From Patescibacteria group bacterium (GTDB taxonomy: Bacteria > Patescibacteriota > Gracilibacteria > Peribacterales > Peribacteraceae), in contig JAHIYH010000036.1 of assembly GCA_018814875.1 (NCBI GenBank), positions 1-64,000 of the forward strand: DNA of 64,000 bases, written 5' to 3'. The notes under the pieces were generated by a model. It had not been told where the DNA came from, did no database searches, and worked only from the letters and a program-made list of their open reading frames with translations. Made by a program: the position numbers and the translations under genes. Shown here piece by piece: positions 1 to 8,489 of this stretch; positions within the stretch are counted from its first letter, which is position 1, and every line of letters begins with the position of its first letter.

Positions 1-94
1 CCCTTTCTAATAAATAAAAAAACAAATTTATTCCCCTTTTTAAAAAGCCTGTCAAAATTCCTTATTATAAAGAAAAATATTTTTTGAATTGCGG

Positions 95-186
95 ATAACG
101 TTAGGGATATGAGAAGTTGCGACCATCGGGAGCAATTTGGGTGGAGAAGTCTGCAAGACTTCGTAACTTCATATCCCTTGTTATAT
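95..186 (+). repeat. attC-like imperfect palindrome 1
   Basis: This begins ATAAC and ends GTTATAT. The arms (GGGATATGA..AGTTGCG and CGTAACT..TCATATCC) pair with a two-base bulge, as in integron attC sites that fold as single strands. Bases 1-94 before it are AT-rich and I see no gene there. The site lies just downstream of the symporter gene. No integron integrase is recognised nearby, so the attC identity is inference from architecture and from similarity to the sites at 1811 and 4203. Confidence 0.5.
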
Positions 187-304
187 TCCCCGTAGGGCTG
201 AAATTTAGTGCAACGTCCCGAAGGGAAATTTCAGAGTCGTCGTGTCTATCTAAATATTTTGAATTGCCGCCGCCTTTTTTGTTTCTTTTTTCTAAAAAAG
301 AAAA

Positions 305-1669
305 TTAGGGTGCGAGTTTTTTTGTTTTGAAAATTTTATCGTAAAAAATAATCATTAATATTCCTAAAGGAGAAGTTATGGCAAAGGTACTTTCTTTCAA
401 AAAAGGAAATAAAACTAATAGTAGGATTGTTGGTATTAGAATTGAATAAAAACTTGCGTTTGAAGTAGTTTTTCTAGAATAAATTCCTGCAATAATTGGC
501 GGAACAAAAATTAAAGCAAGATAAGTAACAAGTAATGATAAGGTAATAATATTTGGTATTAGAAAGGCAAATAAAAAACCAACTGTTCCAAATATTGCTG
601 TTATAAGTCTGGCATACAACATTTTCTTTTTTGAATCGTGTTTGCTTTTATCAAATAATCCTCTGTAAATAATCGCCGAACCACCAACTAATAAACTATC
701 AATTGAGGACATAATAACTGCCAAAATTGAAGCAAAACCAATCCCAACAAGAGAAGGAGGTAAAATTTTATCCATTAGTAAAAATATTGCAAATTCTTGC
801 TTAATTCCTGAGAGTAAAATTGATGAAACTAGACCTAAAAATAAAACAATAAATCCCAATAGAATTACAAATGGAATAGAAAGATAAAATGATTTTTTTG
901 CAATTTCTTCATTTTCTGCCGAAAAAATTCTTTGCCAATGGGTTGTATTTCCAAGATATATAAATCCACTCAAAACGATAACACCTATCATCCAACCAAT
1001 ACCACCAAAACCAAAAGGATTTAGGTGTCCTTGAGGAACATTAGATAATAAATTTGAAATTCCTCCAACTTCTGAATAACCAATAAAAGCTAATATTAAA
1101 AAAACTATTAAGATAATCCAAAATTGGATAAAATCTGTAATTATATCAATTTTTAAACCGCCAATTGTGGTATATAAAATAACAACAACAGCTGATAAAA
1201 TTAAAGCGAGTTCATATTCTAATCCAACTAAAACAGAAGCCAAAGAAGCAATAGCTATTGCTTGAACCCCTATCCAAATAGTAAGCAAGAAGATTTGTAG
1301 GATTCCTGTTAAGATTTTATTTTTTCTATCAAACCTCTTAGCGAAAAAATCTACAATTGTATGAGCATCATATTCATCTCCTATAGTTTTTATTTTTTTA
1401 GCCATGATACCCAGAATTAACATTCCTGCAACAAATGAGATAGGCAATGCCAAACCATAAGAAATTCCTGAATTATAAACTTCTGAAACTATGGCAACAA
1501 CTCCTCCAGCTCCAACAATTGTAGCAACAGTTGAAAAAGTCATAAACCATAAACTTGTTTTTTTGTTATTCAAAAAATAAGCATTTAACGATTCTTTTCT
1601 TGAGAAATACCAAGCGACTCCAAACATTAATGCAAGATAAACAAATAAGATTATTAGTGTTGTGTTCAT
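305..1669 (-). CDS. sodium:solute symporter (SSS family)
   Basis: A 454-residue, very hydrophobic protein with about 12-13 membrane segments over its whole length, the usual size for SSS transporters. Early helices carry the glycine-rich stretch VATIVGAGGVVAIVSEVYNSG and a later segment reads MSSIDSLLVGGSAII, both typical of SSS proteins. It probably imports a small organic solute with Na+; the substrate cannot be told. The gene is much more AT-rich than the chromosomal genes further right and lies between two attC-like sites, which suggests recent acquisition. A 15-bp inverted repeat (GGGTGCGAGTTTTT) brackets it: one copy forms the last codons (309-323), the other lies upstream (1710-1723). 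Confidence 0.85.
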   Translation of the reverse strand: MNTTLIILFVYLALMFGVAWYFSRKESLNAYFLNNKKTSLWFMTFSTVATIVGAGGVVAIVSEVYNSGISYGLALPISFVAGMLILGIMAKKIKTIGDEYDAHTIVDFFAKRFDRKNKILTGILQIFLLTIWIGVQAIAIASLASVLVGLEYELALILSAVVVILYTTIGGLKIDIITDFIQFWIILIVFLILAFIGYSEVGGISNLLSNVPQGHLNPFGFGGIGWMIGVIVLSGFIYLGNTTHWQRIFSAENEEIAKKSFYLSIPFVILLGFIVLFLGLVSSILLSGIKQEFAIFLLMDKILPPSLVGIGFASILAVIMSSIDSLLVGGSAIIYRGLFDKSKHDSKKKMLYARLITAIFGTVGFLFAFLIPNIITLSLLVTYLALIFVPPIIAGIYSRKTTSNASFYSILIPTILLLVLFPFLKESTFAITSPLGILMIIFYDKIFKTKKLAP

Positions 1670-1810
1670 GTTATAAATTTAAAGAATAAATGTATTTATT
1701 AAACTTTCTAAAAACTCGCACCCTTTTTATTATATCCTTTGCGATAGCAAAGACAAATTGTGCGAAGCACTAAGGCGGCAATTCAAAATATTAATTTTCA
1801 CGACGATTGA

Positions 1811-1997
1811 ATATAACGTTTGCGGTTTGTGCGATGTTTGCTGGCTGTATAATGGAGCGACTTGTCCACCGTAGACTCCGTAGCGAAGCGGAGGAGCGAA
1901 GGTGGAAGCGACACACAGCCGCAAAATATGGGAGAGGAGGCGTGCATCCATCCTATTCTTAAAGCACCGCCGACGAACCGCACAACCGCTGTTATGT
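1811..1997 (+). repeat. attC-like imperfect palindrome 2
   Basis: This runs from ATATAAC to GTTATGT. The terminal arms TGCGGTTTGTGCG and CGCACAACCGC pair with one extra base. A second inner pair (GGCTGT / ACAGCC) and a GC-rich hairpin near 1867-1903 fill the centre. It shares the start AACGTTTGCG, GGCTGTATAAT and TGGGAGAG with the site at 4203, so the two are related copies. It separates the symporter from the exosortase pair. Confidence 0.55.
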
Positions 1998-2106
1998 AAC
2001 GTCAATTTTTTACCGTATTTCAAGGCACCTGTAGCTTACGTTCTTTTTGGGGCGGGGAAACAAAAACAGCAACACAGGCATTTTTTTTAAATCTCCAGAT
2101 CATATT

Positions 2107-3060
2107 ATGGTAGACTGCTTTGCAATGATCTCAGATCGATTTACCATTGGGCGCACGACAGTGTCCGCTTTACTCGTTACTGTGGTGAGCCTTCTCATAC
2201 CTTCGCTCTTTTCAGTGATTCTCGAGGTCGCCACTCCCCGCTTCTTTCCCGAGCAATTAAGCCTTCCTTCGACTGCACAGGAAGTGGTGAGCAAGCGCTC
2301 GGAGAAGACGGCAACGTTTGAAATTGAGCCGGGAGAGTTCGCGCAGGTGTCGGGGATTGAGTGGGGAATTTCACCGAAGTGTCAGTCGAAGCTCTGCTCG
2401 GCGATTGAGCCGATTCGCAGTCTTTTGCCAAGTGTTTTTGCAACGACTACGGGACCGAATAGTCCGGGGACGATGACGAATGTTGTGCTCGATGGCAGCA
2501 ATGATAATTGGGATACTGTAGACGGAGCAACTGCAGAAGGTGGGTCGGAGTCACACTCTATCCCTGGGCAAGGCGTTGGCCTATATAGCGATTATTTACA
2601 GGCAACGAATTTTGGCTTCTCAATACCAGCTAATTCAACTATTAATGGGATTGCGGTCGAAATAAAACGCTCAGCTGCAAGCTGGGCCGGTATACATGAT
2701 TTGCACGTTAGGATTGTGAAAAGCGGAATAATACAATCGTCTGTTAACAGAGCCAAACTTGATGCGTGGCCAGATACCTCTGCGTACGCTACCTATGGAG
2801 GTGTAGATGATGTATGGGGGGAAAGTTGGACAAATGAAGATATTGATTCGGGATTCGGAGCAGCCGTTGCGGCAATAGACGATTCAGCTTTTGGTGTAGA
2901 CATCTATGTCGACCACGTCCGTATCATTGTCTATTACACTGAAGCCGTCGCAGAAGAGGTCCCCTTCTTCTCATGGTGGTCGATACCGTTTCTCATTGCT
3001 GGACTCTTCCTGATTCTTTGGAAGGAAGACATGTTTACGAATCATCTGACCTCTATATGA
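2107..3060 (+). CDS. secreted protein with C-terminal TM; likely exosortase substrate
   Basis: About 317 residues from ATG 2107; ATG 2125 or an upstream start at 2047 are also possible. An N-terminal hydrophobic segment (ALLVTVVSLLIPSLFSVILEV) is a signal/TM sequence. The central 150 residues look beta-rich and extracellular (SIPANSTINGIAVEIKR, then VDIYVDHVRIIVYYTEA). The C-terminus reads EEVPFFSWWSIPFLIAGLF and then LILWKEDMF: a short VP motif, one TM helix and a charged tail, the layout of PEP-CTERM-like sorting signals. Its stop overlaps the exosortase start (ATGA, 3057-3060), so the two are co-translated. I infer it is the dedicated substrate; the exact signal motif is atypical. Confidence 0.6.
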   Translation: MVDCFAMISDRFTIGRTTVSALLVTVVSLLIPSLFSVILEVATPRFFPEQLSLPSTAQEVVSKRSEKTATFEIEPGEFAQVSGIEWGISPKCQSKLCSAIEPIRSLLPSVFATTTGPNSPGTMTNVVLDGSNDNWDTVDGATAEGGSESHSIPGQGVGLYSDYLQATNFGFSIPANSTINGIAVEIKRSAASWAGIHDLHVRIVKSGIIQSSVNRAKLDAWPDTSAYATYGGVDDVWGESWTNEDIDSGFGAAVAAIDDSAFGVDIYVDHVRIIVYYTEAVAEEVPFFSWWSIPFLIAGLFLILWKEDMFTNHLTSI

Positions 3061-4034
3061 ACAAAGCGACCACAGTTCAGAAGCGACTCCGTATGTGGTA
3101 TTGCTGCCATGTCATGTTCGTGCGGCTGGCCTGCGCTTTCGGGTTTGTACTCATCTCCATCGCTGTCTTGCGCTCGAATATGCTGGAGCAAATGACAGGT
3201 AGTTCATTCGTGGGTCCGAAGGGGATGACTCCCACGCCGTTGATCGTGCTGGCGACACTCCTTACGCTACTTGGTATACGCATGCGCACTACCGACAATC
3301 AGTTTCCGTCAGCAATGGGGCGGCAGCAGATCGGCATCGGCATTGTGCTTCTTGTCTGTGCCATTGGACTATCGTACTGGGCGACGCACCCGTCACTGGA
3401 ACGGTTCATGGCGATGCATGCGATGATCGCGCAAGATCTTGCAACGAACGGCCCGCTCGTTGCCTCGCTTATTTGGCTGGCACTTATCGCACCGCTCTTC
3501 CCGCTGCTAATACTCGCAATCCCGGCGACACTGTGGATGTGTAATTGGAAATTAATTACAGTCGTAATGCTTGTGTATCTGCTCTATCTCGCATCGGGCA
3601 TAGCGGAAGCGCGGTATTACGCATTCACTGGGCCATGGCTCGTACAGAGTGTCATGCATGTACTTTCAGTGCTCCCGGGATCAACAGAGCTGAATTCCCG
3701 ATGGGACGTCGCATTCGGCGAGTTTCGCGCGACGCTCGGTCCACAGTGCTCGGAGTTTTCCGCAGTACTTCTCTTCCTTGCGCTCTTCATGTGGATTTGG
3801 CACCGCATATCACATGGTAAGCTGCATTCGCTTCTCATGGGCGTCACGCTTGCGATCGTGGGAATGGTGGTTCTCTGGTGCGTGAACGTGCTGCGCATTG
3901 CGGCGGTAGTCGTCCTAGGATCATTTGCGCCAACGCTCGCCGTCTTCCTCTTTCACGGGTCGGTTGGTGTTGTTTTTTTCCTGCTCTTCTTTGCTATCTA
4001 TGCGAGAGTGATGCTGTGGGTTGTGAGAAGATGA
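3057..4034 (+). CDS. exosortase/archaeosortase-family protein
   Basis: 325 residues from the ATG overlapping the previous stop. About eight membrane helices carry the three exosortase active-site elements in order: Cys231 in LGPQCSEF, Arg280 in WCVNVLRIAA, and His300 in FLFHGSVG. Exosortases are thought to cleave PEP-CTERM-type C-terminal signals at the membrane and pass the protein on to an anchor. The residue after Cys-Ser is Glu where a Gly is common. Pairing with one upstream secreted protein resembles dedicated, single-substrate systems. The gene lies between two attC-like sites and is less AT-rich than its neighbours, in line with transfer as a cassette. The family call is by motif only. 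Confidence 0.75.
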   Translation: MNKATTVQKRLRMWYCCHVMFVRLACAFGFVLISIAVLRSNMLEQMTGSSFVGPKGMTPTPLIVLATLLTLLGIRMRTTDNQFPSAMGRQQIGIGIVLLVCAIGLSYWATHPSLERFMAMHAMIAQDLATNGPLVASLIWLALIAPLFPLLILAIPATLWMCNWKLITVVMLVYLLYLASGIAEARYYAFTGPWLVQSVMHVLSVLPGSTELNSRWDVAFGEFRATLGPQCSEFSAVLLFLALFMWIWHRISHGKLHSLLMGVTLAIVGMVVLWCVNVLRIAAVVVLGSFAPTLAVFLFHGSVGVVFFLLFFAIYARVMLWVVRR

Positions 4035-4087
4035 CGGTTTCATGTAAAGGAATGCTAGATCTTCCTTAGTCATATCGGAGGATGATG

Positions 4088-4165
4088 ATGACAGATGCGA
4101 TTTGCACGCCTAAAAAAACATCACACAGAAACACAAATATGGCGGGACGAAAAACAAAAGCGTAG
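4088..4165 (+). CDS. possible small basic peptide
   Basis: A 25-residue ORF (27 from the first of three tandem ATGs, 4082/4085/4088) with a good Shine-Dalgarno GGAGG at 4077-4081. The third ATG has the best spacing. The product is basic (TPKKTSHRNTNMAGRKTKA). It follows the exosortase and precedes an attC-like site, so it would belong to the same cassette. No family is recognised and chance is a real possibility. Confidence 0.25.
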   Translation: MTDAICTPKKTSHRNTNMAGRKTKA

Positions 4166-4202
4166 TTGGTGCCGCAGGAAGAAGGTAAAAAATTTATGTT
4201 AC

Positions 4203-4352
4203 ATAACGTTTGCGCTTAGCCGAAGTTGGCAGGCTGTATAATTTGCGCTGAAAGCGCTCACAGCCTGACAATTTGGGAGAGCTGCGCCCGACAGTCCATA
4301 ATCTAAAAATTCAAAAAGGAGGGCGTAGCGAACCGGCTAAGCGCTGTTGTAC
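4203..4352 (+). repeat. attC-like imperfect palindrome 3
   Basis: This begins ATAACGTTTGCGCTTAGCCG and ends CGGCTAAGCGCTGTTGTAC. The 11-12-nt terminal arms (GCGCTTAGCCG / CGGCTAAGCGC) match perfectly, with an inner pair AGGCTGT / ACAGCCT. It shares several blocks with the site at 1811. Its last seven bases (GTTGTAC) are also the first bases of the inverted repeat that opens the restriction unit. Confidence 0.6.
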
Positions 4353-4564
4353 GATGTAAAACACCATCCTCCTTATTACTTGCCAGTACACGGTTGGGAA
4401 TGACATATACGCCACCAGCGTATGTGTTGTTTGGGTTGGATCGTAACCGTCCGCGGGAGGGGAAAACAACAAACAAAACAATTACAACACATTTTACTGA
4501 AATGCGCTGCACAGACATACTCGAAGGTCTATGCAAATATGGCTTTTTTTGACAAACTGGTAAC

Positions 4565-6412
4565 ATGCCTACAACCGATTCAGAAGTACACGCTTACAGG
4601 TTCATACTAGATGAGTTAACAAAGAAGAAGGGATGGAAGAAATCTCAGGTTTTGACGCAACAGGAGTGTCATAGAATAAAGGCAATAAAAGATGCAATTG
4701 GTGGGAAGAAGCCAGAGAATGTTGTGATGATTAGCGATAAGGTTTGTTATGTCATTGAAGCAAAAAATGAACGCAAAAAGTTGAACGTTGCTGTTAAGGA
4801 GGCAAAAGAAGATTATGCCGATAGAATAAATGAGCAACAGCACCTTGAGGCTGTATTTATTACTGGCATTGCAGGGAATGAAGAAGAGGGATTTGTTGGA
4901 AGGAGTGAATATTACAGAAATGGAAAATGGGAAACGATTGAAGAAAATGGAGTTGAGGTGACAAGCCTTCTTTCTGTAGCGCAAGTTGATCACATTCAGA
5001 GAACAAAGAATGGAAAGATTGAAGATATTGAGATAACCGAAAAAGAGTTCCATGAAGCAGCAAAAGAAATTAATGGAATATTGCATGAAAATGCAATTAA
5101 CAAGGACTACAGAGCGAGATTTATTTCTGCTCTTTTGCTGGCACTTACAGAGGGTTCATCGGAAATTGATTTGAACGAAATGGATACCAGCGTTTTAATT
5201 GCTGCGATAAACAAGAAGGTGGAAACCATATTGAATAGGCATAAGAAGCATGAGTTTGCCAGATTCATAAAAATAGATGAGCCTTCCAATCAGGATAATC
5301 ATGTGAAGGTTAGAGCTGCAATTGTTAATACGATAGAAAAGCTGCTTTCACTCAATATAAGATCAGCAATGAAATCGGGAAGGGACGTACTTGGTGAGTT
5401 TTATGAGGCTTTTCTTAAGTATGGAAATGGCGCAAAAGAGATTGGAGTGGTACTGACACCACGTCATATAACGCGGTTTGCAGCTGAGGTATTAGACGTG
5501 CAAACGAATGACATTGTTCTCGACCCAGCTTGTGGGACAGGGGGATTTCTTGTTGCAGCTCTTGATGCAGCCAGAAAGAGATCGAAGTCTGATAAAGAAT
5601 TAGAAGTATTCAAAGAAGAAGGGATTTATGGAGTTGAAGAACAAGACCCGATCATTGCTCTTGCAATCGTAAACATGATTTTTAGGGGAGACGGTAAAAA
5701 TAATATGATAGAGGGAAATTGTTTTAATAAGTGGCTTACGGTAGACGACTCGAAAAAGAGATTTTCTGCTTGTTATGTAAAAAATGATTTTGATGGACGT
5801 ATTCCGCCAGTCACCAAAGTATTGATGAATCCTCCTTTTTCGCAAAAATCGAGTAAGAGCAAGGAATACCACTTCGTTGAACATGCTGTTGCTCAAATGC
5901 AGGATGAAGGCTTGTTGTTTGCTGTTCTTCCTATTTCAGTTTTGATTGAAAGGGCAACATTGGAATGGAGAAAAGAGTTTTTGAAGAGGAATACTTTGAT
6001 TTCAGTTGTGACATTTCCAGTAGACTTATTCTATCCGACTGGCACTAATACACTCGGTATGTTTGTTAGGAAAGGCGTTCCGCACAAAAAAAACGAACCA
6101 GTGTTATGGCTGAGAACTTTGCACGATGGATTTGTGAAGAAAAAAGGGAAGAGGGTAAGAAGTAAAAAAGAAAAGGATGACATTCAAGATTCACAAGAAC
6201 TTCTTTTTGATTTTGTGAAGGACTCTGATACGAAAGTAAAAAACATTCCTCAATTTCAAAAGAAAGCTCCGATTGACTTCTCAGACGAAAACTTGGAACT
6301 TGTACCAGAAGCATATTTAGATGACAAAGAGTTGACACAGGAAGAGATTGAACAATCAATGGACATGCTTGTGCGTGAAACAGCTTGTTACTTAATACGA
6401 ACAAAACAATGA
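4565..6412 (+). CDS. fused restriction endonuclease/N6-adenine methyltransferase (BcgI-like)
   Basis: 615 residues. The N-terminus holds a PD-(D/E)xK-like nuclease signature (SDKVCYVIEAKNE, about residues 57-70), as in the HsdR N-terminal domain. The centre is a type I/IIG N6-adenine methylase: VVLTPRHITRFAAEVLD, SAM-binding DPACGTGGFLVA near residue 320, and catalytic NPPF near 420. Cutting and methylation in one chain plus a separate specificity subunit match the BcgI-type IIB/IIG layout. It would methylate the host's sites and cut unmodified foreign DNA. The stop overlaps the next start (ATGA). Base composition is AT-rich compared with the pyr or pil genes. Confidence 0.8.
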   Translation: MPTTDSEVHAYRFILDELTKKKGWKKSQVLTQQECHRIKAIKDAIGGKKPENVVMISDKVCYVIEAKNERKKLNVAVKEAKEDYADRINEQQHLEAVFITGIAGNEEEGFVGRSEYYRNGKWETIEENGVEVTSLLSVAQVDHIQRTKNGKIEDIEITEKEFHEAAKEINGILHENAINKDYRARFISALLLALTEGSSEIDLNEMDTSVLIAAINKKVETILNRHKKHEFARFIKIDEPSNQDNHVKVRAAIVNTIEKLLSLNIRSAMKSGRDVLGEFYEAFLKYGNGAKEIGVVLTPRHITRFAAEVLDVQTNDIVLDPACGTGGFLVAALDAARKRSKSDKELEVFKEEGIYGVEEQDPIIALAIVNMIFRGDGKNNMIEGNCFNKWLTVDDSKKRFSACYVKNDFDGRIPPVTKVLMNPPFSQKSSKSKEYHFVEHAVAQMQDEGLLFAVLPISVLIERATLEWRKEFLKRNTLISVVTFPVDLFYPTGTNTLGMFVRKGVPHKKNEPVLWLRTLHDGFVKKKGKRVRSKKEKDDIQDSQELLFDFVKDSDTKVKNIPQFQKKAPIDFSDENLELVPEAYLDDKELTQEEIEQSMDMLVRETACYLIRTKQ

Positions 6413-7356
6413 CAGTAGAATCACTATTTACCATTGGCAATGCAAAATCAAAAGGCTTTGAACAGCACGAAAAAGGCGAAATACCATTTGTTACCAATGG
6501 ATTCAAAAACAATGGGATAGTTGGTTTTGTCGAACCACTGCCACGAGAACGTGTTTTTAAGAAACCTGCTATATGTGTCTCAACATTTTGCGAGGCTACA
6601 GTACATGAGCCACCCTTTTTACCGCGTGGAAACGGTGGTAGCGGCTTAATAGTATTAGTGCCAAAAATAGAAATGACACAGGAAGAACTGTACTACTACG
6701 CTGCTCAGATCAATAAACAGGCTTGGCGGTTTTCTTTTGGGAGAATGGTGATAAATGAGCGTATGGCGAATATTGAACTCAAGCCATTTCACGGTTTGCC
6801 AAAATCTCTATCAATCGAGAATCTTGTTCCAGAATTACCAAAGCGGAAGCCTGTATCAATTACAAAAATGAAAAAGGTAAAAATTACGGATTTGTGCAAT
6901 GTGGATAGAAAATATGCGCCATACATGAATCAGGTTGATGAAGTAAAAGTTGGCACACCGTATGTTACTACAACAGAAGAAGACAATGGTGTTTCAATCC
7001 ATTGCAGTACAAAGCCAAATTTTAAGAAGGATTCCATCACTGTCTCACTTGATGGAATTTGTGGAACGACTTTTTATCAATTTTCTGATTTTGTTTCCGG
7101 TGAAAAAACAGCTGTAATAACGTTGAAAGAAGGACATAATGCATATCTACTTTTTTTAATCGCTGCGCTCATTAGAACTATGGCATGGAGGTATCACTAT
7201 GGTAGAAAGTTGTCTATGGGAAGATTGGAAGAGTTTATTTTGCAACTTCCAGTGAAAGACAATGGAGAGATTGACTTGGTAGCAATCGAAAAGGTGGTAA
7301 AGAACAGTTACGGATGGGAAATTGTTGATGCTCATTTATCAAAAACAAACAGCTAA
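6409..7356 (+). CDS. restriction-modification specificity (S) subunit
   Basis: 315 residues from the ATG overlapping the upstream TGA; an in-frame start at 6385 is less likely. Two target-recognition-like halves are visible, each ending in similar motifs (WRFSFGRMVINERMANIELK near residue 115 and WRYHYGRKLSMGRLEEFILQ near 265), the internal repeat expected of an S subunit that reads a bipartite target. It partners the upstream nuclease/methylase. The inverted repeat closing the unit starts about 25-40 bp after the stop. Confidence 0.75.
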   Translation: MTVESLFTIGNAKSKGFEQHEKGEIPFVTNGFKNNGIVGFVEPLPRERVFKKPAICVSTFCEATVHEPPFLPRGNGGSGLIVLVPKIEMTQEELYYYAAQINKQAWRFSFGRMVINERMANIELKPFHGLPKSLSIENLVPELPKRKPVSITKMKKVKITDLCNVDRKYAPYMNQVDEVKVGTPYVTTTEEDNGVSIHCSTKPNFKKDSITVSLDGICGTTFYQFSDFVSGEKTAVITLKEGHNAYLLFLIAALIRTMAWRYHYGRKLSMGRLEEFILQLPVKDNGEIDLVAIEKVVKNSYGWEIVDAHLSKTNS

Positions 7357-7458
7357 AATATACAACAAACAAGGGAGGGCGCGGACGGTTACTCGTAGTG
7401 TACTGGCAAGATAGATAATGATGGTGTTTTATTTCGTACAACTCCTCCTTATACGAAG

Positions 7459-7492
7459 TATTAGCCAAATAACACCAAAATTCAGAATCTTA
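7459..7492 (+). repeat. direct repeat, left copy (recombinase unit)
   Basis: TATTAGCCAAATAACACC followed by AAAATTCAGAATCTTA. It matches 8918-8952 with few changes. The two copies lie upstream of the convergent recombinase and ParB-like genes and bracket about 1.4 kb. They may be recombination boundaries or shared promoter-region sequence. Confidence 0.55.
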
Positions 7493-7540
7493 TACGAAAT
7501 ATTTGCGCTTGCTGTTAAGTTAACTTAGCATTCCCCTCCT

Positions 7541-8362
7541 ATGTCTAAAGCAGAAGAGTTCCTTGAGAGGCTGGAAAAAGATTTACGCGTCCGTGGGATG
7601 AGCCCGAGGACAGTGAAGAGCTATCAAAGCGCGGTTAAAGAATACTTCAAATGGAGGAAGGAAAATTTGGAGAAATTGGATGAAGAAAGCATCCGCAATT
7701 TCTTGTTGCACAAAGAGGAGTGCGGTTCGGGTGCGGCTACCAGAAACTTGTCACTCAATGCTATTAAATATTTTTATCGGGAAGTTCTTAATAAAGATAA
7801 TCCCATTCAGATTCGTTCGGCAAAAGAGCCCAAGAGTCTTCCGGTTGTCTTATCTCGCAGAGAGATTGAGAGCATGTTGCATGAAACAGAAAATCTGAAA
7901 CATCGTGTCCTTCTTGCGTTGGCATATGGCGCAGGCTTGCGTGTAAGTGAAGTAATTAGTTTACGCATAAGAGATATCGATCTTGATGAGCGTGTTATTC
8001 ATGTGAAGCAGGCGAAAGGCAACAAAGATCGAATTACGATTCTTTCAGAGAAGGTTATTCCCGATCTTCGTACGCTGATATCTGGAAGAAATTCAAATGA
8101 GTTCATATTTATAAGTGAACGTGGCGGGCAACTTACACAAAGGACTGCTCAGAAAGTATTTGAATCTGCTCTGCAAAAAGCTGGTGTTCAAAAGAAGGCA
8201 ACATTCCACTCATTGCGGCATAGCTTTGCCACACATCTTCTCGAAAATGGAGTTGATGTGAGATATGTTCAGGAGCTTCTTGGGCATGCGAATATCCGGA
8301 CAACACAGCGATATACACAGGTTACAAATCCATGTCTGAAGCGGATTATAAGTCCTTTGTGA
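7541..8362 (+). CDS. tyrosine recombinase, XerA/XerC-like
   Basis: 273 residues. An N-terminal SAM-like DNA-binding domain (residues 1-90: LRVRGMSPRTVKSYQSAVKE) is followed by a catalytic domain with the full set: Arg134 in YGAGLRVSEV, Lys159 or 162 in KGNKD, His223 and Arg226 in HSLRHSFATHL, His249 in LLGHANIRTT, and Tyr258. The insert that marks integron integrases between patches II and III is absent, so it is a Xer/phage-type recombinase and not IntI. It sits between the RM unit and a duplicated gene end, so it may act on these boundaries or on the attC-like sites, but it could also be a general Xer protein. Confidence 0.85.
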   Translation: MSKAEEFLERLEKDLRVRGMSPRTVKSYQSAVKEYFKWRKENLEKLDEESIRNFLLHKEECGSGAATRNLSLNAIKYFYREVLNKDNPIQIRSAKEPKSLPVVLSRREIESMLHETENLKHRVLLALAYGAGLRVSEVISLRIRDIDLDERVIHVKQAKGNKDRITILSEKVIPDLRTLISGRNSNEFIFISERGGQLTQRTAQKVFESALQKAGVQKKATFHSLRHSFATHLLENGVDVRYVQELLGHANIRTTQRYTQVTNPCLKRIISPL

Positions 8363-8411
8363 AACAAAGCAGCCCATTCGAATCTTCGATATTAGGAGTT
8401 CTTAAATTGCA

Positions 8412-8489
8412 TTACACCAAAAGTTTCCTTCGCACCCTTCTCCGCCCCATAACTCCACCAACAATCACAATGGATGCAACCGCTACCAT
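8412..8489 (-). pseudogene. duplicated 3' end of the adjacent surface-protein gene
   Basis: Minus-strand reading gives MVAVASIVIVGGVMGRRRVRRK, LLV and stop. This matches the C-terminal anchor of the gene at 8988-10412 (VAASMIIVGSVMGWRRMRRK). At DNA level the block TTTCCTTCGCAYCCTTCTCC is shared. It is a detached gene end in the same orientation as the intact gene, and the ParB-like gene lies between the two copies. It overlaps the end of that gene by a few bases. Confidence 0.65.

Larger units (their letters stand above)
4346..7442. mobile_element. restriction-modification unit bounded by inverted repeats
   Basis: A 3.1-kb segment starting GTTGTACG and ending CGTACAAC. Its outer 45-46 bp (4346-4391 and 7398-7442) are imperfect inverted repeats sharing AAAACACCAT and TTGCCAGTACAC. 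An inner perfect 13-bp inverted pair, GTAACCGTCCGCG, lies at 4443-4455 and 7380-7392. Only the two RM genes lie inside and no transposase is present. It could be a non-autonomous transposon or an unusual cassette, since its left end coincides with the attC-like core. Confidence 0.6.

Noticed and set aside
6385-7356. S subunit start at 6385
   Set aside because: The ATG at 6409 overlaps the upstream stop (ATGA) and starts at the expected TRD sequence.
7541-8362. Calling the tyrosine recombinase an integron integrase
   Set aside because: The IntI-specific insert is missing, so a Xer/phage-type enzyme is the safer call even though attC-like sites are close.
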